Of a stretch of DNA of 64,000 nucleotides, positions 49,001 through 56,900 are shown one piece after another. Position 1 is the first letter of the stretch. Each line of letters begins with the position of its first letter. The translations under genes were made by a program, and so were the position numbers. The stretch is from the NCBI RefSeq assembly GCF_964355755.1, contig NC_092670.1, forward strand, positions 16,553,201 through 16,617,200, read 5' to 3'. The notes under the pieces were generated by a model. It saw nothing but the letters and a program-made list of their open reading frames with translations, was not told where the DNA came from and did not search any database. The stretch comes from Antedon mediterranea (lineage: Eukaryota > Echinodermata > Crinoidea > Comatulida > Antedonidae).

Positions 49001-51294
49001 ATACTCAAATGAGGTTTTGCATAGTATAGGAAGAAGATGATGATACCTATTAAGATAAAACAAGCCTATCACCAACTAAATTTATGTACTTAACATAATT
49101 TACCTCCGCCAAGGAGGTATATGTAATCGGTAGCGTGTGTTTGTTTGTCTGTCTGTTAGCAGGATTACTCAAAAAGTAATTACAAGATCTTTACCAAAAT
49201 GAATGTACAGATAGATATGTGGTCAAGGACCATTCCATTACATTTTGGAACCATGGTCCCAATTCTGGACCACTTTTTAGTATATTTTTCAGACCTGCTA
49301 GTGTTAAAAAATAGGACAGAATTTTTCAAAAGCCGGCGAGCAGTCTTAAAGTAACAAGTAAACTGAAATTGCATTTTCTCGAGAACTACTTGTCCAAAAA
49401 ACTTCATTTTTGTACAAGAGACAAGAGTTATAATTTGTGATTTGTAATTTTAAAACATAATTTGATTTAATGTGCACTTTTTTTGATTCGAGTAGTTTAA
49501 AAAAACCTATTTCTTTTCAAATTCACTTGTTTGATATTCGCGTTGCTGTTCTATTGTTAGTCAATTGAAGCTAATTGTTAAAAGGCTGGTTACATAACCA
49601 TTAAACCAAACTCGCATACACATGCTTGTAGTGAAATTAGCCTAAATCACAAACAGCATTAAGACACACACAAATATATATTTTATTTTTACCGGAGAAA
49701 TCTTATGTAGGAGAATTTTAAAGTAGGCGGAGGTATGCACTCTCGAAGTGGCTTTCTAGTTTGTTGAATTAAAAAATTACAAGTACTAGAGAAAAATAGT
49801 AAGCAGGATTATATGACAAACTAAACTCTCAACAAGTTGGGTTTCAAATGTTTATACACTCCATTAAAAAATATATCCACTAAAAAAACACATTTGGGAG
49901 CAATAGCTTACAAAGAAATATAAAACTTACACAGTGAAGTTTCATTTCTTATATTCTCAAACAGAATATTAAGTGTTTGCAGTAGTTGTACACATATATA
50001 TCGACTTGTTTTCTGCCTTAAGATCTTAAGGAAATATACCAACATGTTCTTTTCCAAAAAGAAACTGAAAATAAATATGGTATGTTAAAACATATCTTAT
50101 AAAAATATGTTTAAATACAACACACTATGTGGGAAATAGAATGTGCAACTATAGAAGCATGACATTATAAAAGTTTTTTTTTATTAAATTGTACATTATA
50201 GTGTTTAATCATTAAATCTACAACTTTGAGATCTATAGAACCCATTCTATTAAGGGGAAACTTTCATGAGAAACAAACGAGGGGAAATATATATTTAAAA
50301 ACTACTGTATAGCCGACCCCTATTCAGGGGACACTTTTTTGGACCCCTGAATATGTTCCCTTAGTAAGGGTTCTATGCTATACTTAATATTTGAAGGGGC
50401 CCACTTTGTTCGTTAGAAGCTTTAACATACTCAAATACAGAACTATCATTCTGATCTCCCCAGATAAGAATTTCAGAGATTGCTCTTAGTGTCTCTACTA
50501 ATAAACTTCTATTGGAGTCGGTCACTACTGCATTCTTCATTAACACATGGTGTAGGTATCTGTAAATATAAAGAAATATCCAGAAAAAATTAACAATTTT
50601 GCATATTGAAATGGTTATCTAAAAACATGTGTACAAATTGTCTCACATGACTGATTCAATGTATTATCAAAGATTAGAAAAAAAACATTAAATTATAAAT
50701 TAATTACACATAAAAAAATCAATTATAATATTTGCAATTACATAGGTTTTAAAACATTGGATACATTACTCTATAGTTTTAAAGCCTACTTTAATTATGA
50801 ATTTACAAAGATTTTACTATATTCTAGATATAGGTATATACACTATTAAGCAAGCCTGCTTAATAAAATCATTGTAGGCCTACAGTAGCATACTAAAAAG
50901 GATACAGTGTAGCCTAACTTTCATAATGATTTTTATTTTTGTTTCCTGTTTGTTGACCAACTATTATTTTAAATTAAAAAAACACATGAACCTATTCTAG
51001 AATATAATACATGTATGTGATATGTAAAAAAACAATTAATGATAACCCAAGGCCATATACGCCAATGTTGCAAGCCAACTGGGGAAGCCGAGCAGCTCAG
51101 TCCATTAGAGATGCCTTTTTGGTGGAACCTAGAGGCCAGGCCTGGCCTGGCCCTAGCCTAGTAGGCCTACCAGCAGACAAAACATTTACCAATTTATTCC
51201 TGAAATGATGAACATACCTAAGATTTTCAAGTGAATGAACATTTTTAGGTTTAGAGTAACTAGATCCAAACCAATTTTTCTGTTTACCGAACAT
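14343..51294 (-). CDS. CLEC16A: CLEC16A (Ema/GOP-1 family endosomal and autophagy protein), 23 coding exons
   Basis: Peripheral endolysosomal membrane protein acting in endosome maturation, autophagy and, in mammals, NRDP1-linked mitophagy. Coding exons in transcript order: 51294-51218, 50559-50431, 50064-49931, 48614-48547, 48269-48189, 47795-47690, 46930-46807, 46327-46141, 45681-45616, 45127-45011, 44574-44361, 43701-43590, 41335-41185, 40399-40217, 39721-39626, 38926-38798, 38095-37975, 27935-27890, 26722-26614, 26377-26215, 25761-25587, 15521-15472, 15286-14343. All junctions are GT-AG and phases agree (3582 nt, 1193 aa). It starts [12 protein letters not shown]. The FPL domain is at about residues 50-200 ([30 protein letters not shown]). 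Later conserved blocks include [31 protein letters not shown] and [15 protein letters not shown]. Residues from about 880 are a disordered acidic, Gln/Ser-rich tail of uncertain homology. The 'C-type lectin' name is historical; no lectin fold is visible. Confidence 0.97.
17283..17345 (-). repeat. Inverted copy of the 1.9-kb dispersed repeat
   Basis: Reverse complement of the repeat at 1911-1998: CTGGCTGTTTTACTTTATCG, then AGCTTTTCGC, a T run, then GTATCTCCATTGA. Confidence 0.6.
17744..17938. mobile_element. Foldback MITE with AGGGCCAACAATTTATAC ends
   Basis: The left arm AATTTATACAGACGAGCGGTA matches the inverted right arm TACCGCTTGATTGTATAAATT. Both ends abut TA. About 195 bp, non-coding. 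Confidence 0.7.
18308..18568 (+). other. Unidentified open frame, possible exon
   Basis: An 80-odd-residue frame with a non-repetitive, protein-like composition, for example [17 protein letters not shown], then [19 protein letters not shown], ending [13 protein letters not shown] and a stop. A pyrimidine-rich AG acceptor (TGTCTTCCTTTGCAAG) lies at its left edge. It is antisense inside CLEC16A intron 21. I do not recognise the family. It could be a terminal exon of a nested gene, a transposon fragment or chance. Confidence 0.3.
21904..22036. repeat. Poly-G run and (CT)n microsatellite
   Basis: A run of 19 G at 21904-21922 is followed about 85 bp later by a perfect CT tract at about 22009-22036. 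Confidence 0.9.
22648..22747. repeat. Short direct duplication
   Basis: TAGATCTGATAGGAAC, GGTTATAGGGCAACAAATG occurs twice (about 22648-22683 and 22712-22747) with one difference in the first part. Confidence 0.8.
23659..23839. mobile_element. pogo/Tigger-like MITE with TA target duplication
   Basis: Inverted ends CAGTCAACTCTTTCAATACC and GGTATTGGGAGTGTTGACTG lie exactly between TA dinucleotides (23657-23658 and 23840-23841). About 181 bp and non-coding. CAGT...ACTG ends and a TA duplication are typical of pogo-derived MITEs. A second diverged copy lies at about 40945-41077. Confidence 0.75.
24799..24903. mobile_element. AAGCTCTGTC MITE, copy 1 (3' truncated)
   Basis: Starts AGCTCTGTCTACACT, continues AAAAAGTGTGATGTGCCC and GGTAGTGATATGACATCATC, and stops near TTGTCACATAAAGTT without the final inverted end. 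Leftmost member of a family with about 16 copies, none of which lie left of 24.7 kb. Confidence 0.75.
25939..26098 (+). repeat. Dispersed repeat, direct copy at 36.1 kb
   Basis: The CCTTTGATTG, TTTTTAATGG, CTAACCTAC, CCAGTTGGAG, CTGGTGAAACC, GAGAACACTG series recurs in order with divergence at 36092-36250. In CLEC16A intron 20. Confidence 0.6.
26930..27372. repeat. 21-24-bp minisatellite (GATGATGTCTGTTGTAGGGGT type)
   Basis: About 20 tandem units built from TGTCTGTTGTAGGGGTGATG and a variant with GTGGTAGCATGAAGA, in CLEC16A intron 18. The units resume after the SINE at about 27687. Because units are largely multiples of 3, several frames stay open on both strands; these are not genes. Confidence 0.9.
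27374..27686 (+). mobile_element. tRNA-derived SINE inserted in the minisatellite
   Basis: The head resembles a tRNA gene, with A-box-like TGGCGCAGGGTGTTGG and B-box GGTTCGAATCC. The 3' part ends AGAGCGCTATATAAG and then an ATTATTATT tail. Minisatellite units flank both sides (GATGTATGTTGTAGGGGTG on the left, GATGTATCTTGTAGGGGTGA on the right), so the SINE landed inside the array. Confidence 0.8.
29340..29480. repeat. AATAGGGTTGGCCATGTTACA repeat, tandem pair
   Basis: A block with AATAGGGTTGGCC, ATTTTCACATGTCAAAG, TGTCTCTT occurs twice (about 29366-29410 and 29411-29459), followed by a partial AATAGGGGTGGTC. It resembles the 'rows of AATAGGGG' repeats at 42265, 50225 and 63600. Confidence 0.65.
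29605..29690 (+). mobile_element. tRNA-derived SINE fragment
   Basis: B-box-like GGTTCAATTCTGACC is preceded by TTGTGCTTGCCTTCCAATCC, as in a degraded tRNA head. Related in its GACCTAGTACC part to the minus-strand SINE at 34172-34300. Confidence 0.5.
30187..30352. repeat. Tandem TTTTCACTGACCATAT repeat
   Basis: About nine units of TTTTCACTGACCATA with variable ACA or TTACATA linkers, in CLEC16A intron 17. Confidence 0.9.
30863..31567. mobile_element. piggyBac-like non-autonomous element
   Basis: Inverted ends CCCTTTCACTGC and GCAGTGAAGGGG (one mismatch in 12) lie exactly between TTAA tetranucleotides (30859-30862 and 31568-31571). TTAA duplication and CCC...GGG ends are hallmarks of piggyBac elements. 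The 705-bp interior has no transposase-like frame, so it must be mobilised in trans. It carries an octamer and two CREs (see 31032-31062). Confidence 0.75.
31032..31062. promoter_or_regulatory. Octamer plus tandem CRE sites inside a transposon
   Basis: ATTTGCAT (31032-31039), TGACGTCA (31045-31052) and TGACGTCA (31055-31062) fall within 31 bp. These are perfect consensus matches for POU/Oct and CREB/ATF factors. Function is inference. Confidence 0.4.
31778..31945. repeat. Dispersed repeat with TTCTTTAACGTGCACAT
   Basis: Contains CTAGGTTCTTTAACGTGCAC and CGGTTTATATAGT...TCCGAGAAGATAA, a motif set I recall from interspersed repeats of several marine invertebrates. No coding capacity; family not assigned. 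Confidence 0.45.
33016..33530. repeat. 23-25-bp minisatellite (CACCCTTGATATATTCCCC type)
   Basis: About 20 units of CACCCTTGATATATTCCCCT with TTTCC, TCCC or GTCCCTTCCC variants, in CLEC16A intron 17. It is strand-asymmetric (C/T on plus). Several overlapping frames are open on the minus strand; they encode only the repeat and are not genes. Confidence 0.92.
34172..34300 (-). mobile_element. tRNA-derived SINE fragment
   Basis: On the minus strand: GTGGAGTTGTAGCTTGGTGG, then B-box-like GGGGTTCACTTCTGACC, then GACCTAGTGCC. Shares the GTGGAGTTGT and CTTGGTGG head with the SINE at 47100-47226. Confidence 0.55.
34973..35410. mobile_element. Three AAGCTCTGTC MITEs in tandem (copies 2-4)
   Basis: Copies begin at about 34992, 35151 and 35308. 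Each is preceded by the same flank (ATGGCAATATTATTC...TCTGTAAA or a close variant), so the flank was duplicated with the element, giving a unit of about 155 bp. The right inverted ends are decayed in all three. Confidence 0.75.
35713..35800. repeat. SINE-tail-like repeat
   Basis: TTTATATAGCGCCATTTTC and AAAGGCGCTTTACATAATAA, a 3'-end type common to tRNA-derived SINEs of marine deuterostomes. Confidence 0.45.
36092..36250 (+). repeat. Second copy of the 25.9-kb dispersed repeat
   Basis: Ordered matches to 25939-26098: CCTTTGATTG, GCTAACCTAC, CCGGTTGGAG, CTGCTGG and GAGAACACTG. Confidence 0.6.
36870..37085 (+). pseudogene. Degraded LINE-type reverse transcriptase C-terminus
   Basis: One frame reads [20 protein letters not shown] before a stop. 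GRPK.NW..QI is characteristic of the C-terminal end of LINE reverse transcriptases. A broken continuation resembling KYENKSWKA follows after a frame change. No other RT motif is recognisable. Confidence 0.45.
38237..38375. mobile_element. AAGCTCTGTC MITE, copy 5
   Basis: Both inverted ends are present (AAGCTCTGTTCACACTATC and AGTGTAGACAGAGCT), flanked by TA on each side. In CLEC16A intron 16, between exons at 37975 and 38798. Confidence 0.8.
39942..40195. mobile_element. TIR element with TACCATATTTATTTGAATAA ends
   Basis: About 254 bp related to 12165-12525. It begins TACCATATTTATTTGAATAA, ends CCCCAAATACGGTA, and has internal GAATAAC/CCGCCCC repeats. In CLEC16A intron 14. Confidence 0.65.
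40945..41077. mobile_element. pogo-like MITE, diverged copy
   Basis: The right end GCTATTGGGAGACTTGACTG followed by TA matches the element at 23659-23839. The left part GGTTCTCCGGAAAGTCTGG is diverged. In CLEC16A intron 13. Confidence 0.55.
41366..41498. mobile_element. AAGCTCTGTC MITE, copy 6
   Basis: Flanked by TA on both sides. The left end has lost the GTCTACAC part (AAGCTCTATCAAATT), while the right end is intact (GATAGTGTAGACAGAGCTT). In CLEC16A intron 12. Confidence 0.8.
42265..42540. repeat. Dispersed CTTAATAGGGGTGTC repeat
   Basis: Two inner copies of CCTTAATAGGGATGTCC- or CTTAATAGGGGTGTCACC-type sequence in CLEC16A intron 12. Related blocks occur at 29340, 50225 and 63600. Confidence 0.5.
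42938..43085. mobile_element. Foldback MITE, GCTTGGTTCCCACTAGGACG family
   Basis: Nearly perfect inverted arms: GCTTGGTTCCCACTAGGACG at the left, and CTAGTGGGAACCAAGC at the right. The inner arms GCAACGTAAGCAAGTTGACCAA and TTGGTCAAATCACTTACGTTGC also pair. TTAA lies on both outer sides. Related to 8775-8898, with a fragment at about 55232. Confidence 0.8.
43380..43521. mobile_element. AAGCTCTGTC MITE, copy 7
   Basis: Left end AAGATCTGTCTACACTATCA after TA, right end GACAGTGTAAACAGAGCT. In CLEC16A intron 12, ending only about 70 bp from exon 12. Confidence 0.75.
45153..45269. mobile_element. AAGCTCTGTC MITE, copy 8 (5' truncated)
   Basis: Begins near AAAAAACGTGATGTGTC and has two GGTAGTGATATG repeats and the intact right end AGTGTAGACAGAGCTTA. 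It starts about 25 bp from the CLEC16A exon 10 acceptor at 45127. Confidence 0.75.
45330..45487. mobile_element. AAGCTCTGTC MITE, copy 9
   Basis: Both ends are present, with TA flanks. It carries two adjacent AAATATGGTAGTGATATG units. In CLEC16A intron 9. Confidence 0.8.
46458..46594. mobile_element. AAGCTCTGTC MITE, copy 10
   Basis: The left end AGCTCTGTCTACACTATCAA follows TA. The right half is present, but the terminal inverted sequence is missing after GTCAAACTAGTTAATA. In CLEC16A intron 7. Confidence 0.7.
46619..46793. mobile_element. AAGCTCTGTC MITE, copy 11, with internal tandem expansion
   Basis: TA on both sides, with ends AAGATCTATCTACAC and GTGTAGACAGAGACTT. The internal AAATATGGTAGTGATATGTCC unit is repeated four times, and the last two share a G-to-C change. 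The element ends about 13 bp from the donor side of CLEC16A exon 7 (46807). Confidence 0.8.
47100..47226 (-). mobile_element. tRNA-derived SINE
   Basis: On the minus strand: GAGTTGTGGCTTGGTGGTTA (A-box region), then CCTGGGTTCAAGTCCCG (B box), then CACATGTCAGGATTTTTTC. A good tRNA-like head; tail unclear. In CLEC16A intron 6. Confidence 0.7.
47559..47629. mobile_element. AAGCTCTGTC MITE, copy 12 (right half)
   Basis: CATGATGACATATTTGGGCA then AGTTTGATAGTGAAGACAGAG. The left half is missing. About 60 bp from the donor end of CLEC16A exon 6. Confidence 0.65.
48830..49035 (+). pseudogene. LINE 3' remnant (CR1/L2-like reverse transcriptase end)
   Basis: One frame reads [20 protein letters not shown], the conserved 'WN.LP..VV.A.S...F...L' end of CR1/L2/Jockey-type reverse transcriptases. 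It is followed by a stop, a short 3' UTR-like stretch and a GATGATGAT tail. Only the last part of the element remains, in CLEC16A intron 3. Confidence 0.6.
49102..49760. mobile_element. Widespread repeat with ACCTCCGCCAAGGAGGT end
   Basis: The left end ACCTCCGCCAAGGAGGTATA contains a small internal palindrome. The right end GGCGGAGGTATGCACTCTCG has the inverted ACCTCCGCC. The inside has GTTTGTCTGTCTGTTAGCAGGATTACTC. I recall very similar sequences in many metazoan genomes. About 660 bp, non-coding, in CLEC16A intron 3. Confidence 0.6.
50225..50390. repeat. Dispersed repeat with inverted ends, AGGGGACACTTTT family
   Basis: ATAGAACCCATTCTATTAAG near the left and TTAGTAAGGGTTCTATG at the right are inverted matches. 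The inside has CCCCTATTCAGGGGACACTT. In CLEC16A intron 2, just 3' of exon 2 (50431). Confidence 0.6.
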
Positions 51295-52040
51295 ATTTAC
51301 GTCGATTTTTGAGATATTTTAATCAACTTCGTCTGATCGGTTCGACGACATCTTTGATTTTACAAAGCGAAAAAAAAGTAAATACGTATACTACGGACGT
51401 AACGTAACACACAAAAACAAATCGATTAGATAGCTAGCTAGAGAGAGGACAGGTCATAATATAAAATAGAGGGCGACATTGTTAATTTTGAGATTATCAC
51501 AACACTTTTGTTTCCCATTATGTTTTGCATAAATAATAGGAAAAAAAACAGAACATAAACAATTAATCATTGTGATTTATAATAGACCGATTCACAAAAA
51601 CGAATAATCCTAGGTCTAGACCTAGGCCTAGGGGCCTGATTTTAATCTACAGATAAACTTTTATTGAAATATAATATAAATATAAATCTTCAGAATTTTT
51701 TTGGCGTTATCATCCTCAGTATCATTTTGGCGTTATCATAATCGATCATCAGTATCATTTTTCAATGAAGTTTTTAAATTAACTTAGTAAATGAGCACTT
51801 TTGAAATATAATAAAAATAATAAATATATAATAAGCGCAGATCAGTGATTGGCTTTCCTTTCATTAAAGATAAGCACATGTCAAAGTTCAATACATTTTG
51901 CTTTTCCTAACACGCTTGATTGATTTCCACATTTTCATTTGTTTTGTTGGCGTGAGTGGGAGAGGTGGTGATCAATACATTGCAGCATTTATTTTATATT
52001 TCACTCATTTTTATACATTTAATTTATTTAGAATATTATT
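51295..52040. promoter_or_regulatory. Head-to-head promoter interval, CLEC16A (-) and threonine aldolase (+)
   Basis: Only 746 bp separate the CLEC16A ATG (51294) from the upstream aldolase ATG (52041), so this should hold both core promoters and 5' UTRs. It is locally CpG-richer near 51300-51415. A perfect 18-bp palindrome lies at 51609-51626. No TATA box was identified with confidence. Confidence 0.55.
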
Positions 52041-52076
52041 ATGGATTCAACGAAAAAGTACAGTTTAGGAACCGAG
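52041..52076 (+). CDS. THA1: Possible alternative first exon of threonine aldolase (cytosolic form)
   Basis: The ATG at 52041 has A at -3 and G at +4 and opens 12 codons (MDSTKKYSLGTE) that end exactly at a GTAAGA donor in phase 0. Aldolase exon 2 (56414) starts in phase 0, so joining them gives MDSTKKYSLGTE then [14 protein letters not shown] with no frame problem. This leader is short and lacks mitochondrial-targeting character. No transcript evidence is available. Confidence 0.5.
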
Positions 52077-53901
52077 GTAAGAATTATATTTATGCTAGTA
52101 TTTTAAAGTCTGTTGAACCTTTTTTGGGGAGATGGTGCATGGTGGGGAGGATGAAATATCCACCCATGAGGTACCACACACATTATCATGATGGGTTGTG
52201 TTAATGGAAGTGTGGCATTATCCCTTCTTGCTCATCAGTCTGAAATTAGATATTTAGACGGGTGTTTCTCTGTTAAACTCAGAATTATTATTTTCACTGT
52301 ATAGCTTTTTGTGTATTAGTAAAGTATGACATGTGGCAGTAAATAATAATGACATTTTGCATTTGAGTGTTAAATAAATTTGACACCTGACTGTCAGTCT
52401 AGACCCAACATTAAAATAATTATCATTGTTGTATATTATTATAATTTCTAATTATATCAAATCATGGAGTAATGATCAAATCATTAAAAATAGAACTGCA
52501 AAGTAAATTTGATTACATCCTTGTCAATTTAACACCTTTGTTGTTACACAAGTATTTTCAAGTAGACAGTTTAATCCTTTAATTTAGTACTAAATATTTA
52601 ATATTACACAAACTCAATCCCTGAGCAACAAAAATGAACTTGTTTAAAACAAATGAGATTTGTTATTCACTATTTTTCAATATATATTATACATTTCGGA
52701 AAACGTGCCGAAGGTTTTTTTTTCCAATTTTTTAAGTAGTTATAATATTAGCTGCTTCTTTTACAGATTTTTTCAGAGCTTTTCCAACTTACGAAAGTTG
52801 AAAAAAATTCGTAAAAGCAGCAGCTGATATTAATTAATAAATATATACCATATAGCCTATATATATATTCATTTTTTGTACAAAAATTATCATTAAGTGT
52901 TTCTATAAAGGTAGCTCAACAATTTAATAGCCAAAAATACTATGAATCAGAAAATCTCCTTTTATGAGTTTACTGTTATTATAACATATTATTATAATAA
53001 ATAAGTAGACCACATTTTGATTAAGGCAGGCTTATTAGTTTACACTGGAAATATTTATAATAACAAAATAGGTGACCTAATCTGCTTTCTCTGTGATTTA
53101 CCACAAGTCATTACCATGGTGATTTATTTGAATAAAATAAAATTCACTTTAATTTATTATTTTCAGTGAATTTTAAAAATTAGTAATTCCATTATTAACA
53201 TAAAATTAGTATTTCATTTTTAACATTAAACTATTCGTATTTCCATGTAATTATTAGTTTTTTTCCAATGTTAACAGAAATTAATATTAGTATTTCCATT
53301 TTCAACATAAATTATGACATTTTTAACATAAATTATTTACCATTAGTATGTCTGTTTAACATATTATTAGTATTTAGATGTTTTAGATTAAATATGCATG
53401 GCACAATACACAATGATACAGACACTAAATAATTTAGCACTGTTTTTATTGTGATCTAATATTATTATTTTCAACCACATTATCATTTATGTAAATTTGT
53501 ACTTAAATGAGGATAATAAGTCAATGCTTGTGACCTCTGTTAAATCCTGCACATTGTTGACCTATATTTCAAATTTCCTTATATAATTTGCAGGTAGTTT
53601 TAAATATATTTTCAATTCTGTTGCTTTTGTGATCGTTTTGTGATTAATAATACTAATAATATCATACCATATCTTACTCCATTATCATACAGTATACAAT
53701 CATGGCTAGAAATTCACTACTACTAAGCATTTGCAAGGTTTAAAAAAAAAAACAGAATATTGACCAATCAACCAAGCAATTTTGGGAGATGAAAGTGAAT
53801 TTCAAGCCCTGATAAAACCTATAAAAACTTGTTTTTGCTTTTCACATTGCAGTAATTATGTGTGCCAAAATTATTACTGTAGTTAATAGAAGCTTTTGAA
53901 G

Positions 53902-56900
53902 ATGCCAAGATTCTTCATAGCCAATCAGCTTAAACGTTTGTTTCGTTTGCATGGCACCCCACTCCGCCCTCAAGCGGACCTCTCACATATTTATGCACCA
54001 TCCTGTTCAGCTCACAATCTGCCACTGTCTGGTGTTTGTTGTTACCATAATGTTCCTGCTGCGCTGGTGAGTTTTAAGCAAGTTGCATGATTTTTTAGAG
54101 CTACAATTTGCATGAAAGATTCAGAGTCCAGGGTAGAAAAATATAAGATCCAGAGTAGAGAAATATAAGATCCAAGGAGTAGGGAAATGTAAGATCAAGG
54201 GTAAAGGAATATAAGATCCTGGGTAGGGAAATATAAGATCTAGGGTAGAGAAATATAAGATCCAGGGTAGAGAAATATAAGATCCAAGGGGTAGGGAAAT
54301 GTAAGATCCAAGGGGTAGGGAAATATAAGATCCAGGGTAGGGAAATATAAGATCTAGGGTAGAGAAATATAAGATCCAGGGTAGAGAAATATAAGATCCA
54401 AGGGGTAGGGAAATGTAAGATCCAGGGTAGGGAAATATAAGATCCAGGGTAGGGAAAATGCAAATTTTGGGGTAGTGAAAGTCCCCCCTTGTTATATGCT
54501 CTACTCTGTCTGGTACATGCTATACATGTAATACAAATCTTTGCATGTTGTTGTTACCAATTAATTTCAATGGAGAATCTGTGGCAAAATTCTGGATGTA
54601 GCAACAATTACCCAGATTCAGAAATGTGGTGATTTATTATATTATAGCATGATCATTTATAATGTCTTGTGTATTAATGTGATTTATGTAGTAACATACA
54701 TTCTAGAAATTAGTAAGTATTAAATGCATGCATTCTAAATCATTCCTTATTATTAAAACATGAACAATTTTGTATAAATTTACTAAGAAATTTCTTTTTA
54801 TATTTTAGTATGTAGTAGTATACATTTATATATTAATTTCCACATAATTCATTTTTTCATGGTCATTATTGGATACAGAATCATTTTTAAAGCTTATAGT
54901 TTTATCAATAATACTTTAAGTACGGTAAGGAATGTTTCTAAGTATGGTATGCAGAATTACTTATGATAATGCTTACCATTTGGAGTCAGTTTAGGATTTA
55001 ACTTACATAGCCTTGGGATAAATGAAGCAGATGTTATTGCTAAAGTACAAATTACAGTTTATTTAAAGCTTGGAGGAAATATTTCCTCTTAAAGCAGTTT
55101 TTTTTTTTAAATTCAAGTTTATGAATTAAATAAAAACTGCTATAGTTAACTCTACCAAGCCGCACACACTTGGGGTAGCCCATGATGTTTCATTTCAGAA
55201 ATATGTCTGAGATTGGGGGCGGGGGTGATTAAAGCTTAGTTCTCACTAGCATGCAACGCAAATAATTTGACCAAAGACAGTGGATAAATTCAAAGAAGCC
55301 ACTTCTTGTTTGCTTGCATGTCTGTCCTTTTCTTGTGTCCTATGTTTGGCAGTGGCGTAACACAAAGACCCGAGCCCCCGATGTTTGGCTTAAATTCATT
55401 TAACCTCAAGAAAGTCCAATGCATAAATTCAGAAAAGCCACTGCTAGTCAGTACTCTACTTGCGTCTGTTTCCCTTCCTCATGTCCTATGTTTAGCTGAA
55501 AGTTCTAGTCTGGTTGTGAGGTTGGTGAGGACACACGAAACCCAACACTTTATTTTGTTATTTCCTTAGATTCTAAAAAATAATCAAACAGCTGTAGCAC
55601 TTTGGACTTTATAAGACATAATATTATCAGTGATGTTTAAAAAAAGTGATACATTAAAAATGAAAGAAATATTGTACTTTTTTAGGTTTAGAAGGATCAA
55701 AGTTGATTTCATACAAGATTGTTCCTTTTACTCAATTATTTTGTTTTCACCTTACATCCTGTTCCCTGTAGTAATATGAAGCGAAGGTCTAGTTAGGATT
55801 GACCTAGTTTATGAGTTATAAAGTGGGCCAGAGACCCATAGAGGTCAAATGTCAACCTTTGGAATATCTTGCATTATTATTTACATATGTTGGTTGCTCG
55901 CTTGTTTACATTGCTTGACTTGACAAGAATGGTTTGTGGAAAAAAATAATCTTGATTTATATTATGAATGAATTATTGCTTTCCTTGATCTTTAATCCAC
56001 ACGGAAATGACAATTTAACCTCAGTGTCATAAATATTTATCCCAATTATTGGATTATATAACTGCAGCGCATACTGTACTGTACTATAGTACATTTTAAG
56101 CTCCCTAGAGAGATGTTGGTTCTTTGCTCCCTATGGAGAACTTATTAGTGATCTTGTTATAGAGTGCTAATCTCAAGGGTATACTGTACATTATTCTCCA
56201 TGGAAAGAAAGCAGTACAAAGTGCATTACCTAGAATTTATTATATAAACCCACATGCAAAATGGTCAGTGAATTTTTGCCCTACGCTCTTGCTTATTATA
56301 AAACAGTAAAACTAATACTTTTTTATACTAAAAATAATGAACATATTTTTAGAGGAATTAACACAAAAGTTAATACCACCTCAATTAAATTCTTGTTTAC
56401 CATACCACTGTAGAATTCTGGTCATGTGATTGATTTGAGGAGCGATACAGTGACCAAACCGGATGCTGAAATGCGTAAAGCAATGGCGGAAGCAGAGGTT
56501 GGAGATGACGTTTACGGTGAAGATCCTACTGTCAACAGTAAATACAAATTGTTGCATTAAATAATTAAGATATCTCTCTTTTATAAGAGAGGGTGTTTGT
56601 GCGTTTGTTATGATCGTAATGGTCCTGGGAAAGGTTTTAAACTACACTTTAAAATCACCCTGAGTACTGTATATCTTTCGTAGTGATAAATAAAACGATG
56701 ATGATGTGGCGATGATACAGGCATCTGGGGTGGTGGTAAAGGTAGCTCATCTGTTTATTTCATTTGTTTTAAATATTTTGATTTCAGAGTTGCAAGAAAG
56801 ATGTGCCTCGTTACTTGGTAAAGAGGCAGCTTTGTTTGTACCTTCAGGGACAATGGCTAACCTTATTTCAGGTTTGTTACTACAAAATTGTACTCCATAT

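Noticed and set aside
54101-54463. 120-residue minus-strand frame of [16 protein letters not shown] repeats
   Set aside because: Encodes only the aldolase intron minisatellite.
55306-55569. 87-residue plus frame in aldolase intron 1
   Set aside because: Region is a diverged direct duplication (CATGTCCTATGTTTAGC-type, near 55340 and 55480) next to a MITE fragment; no domain.
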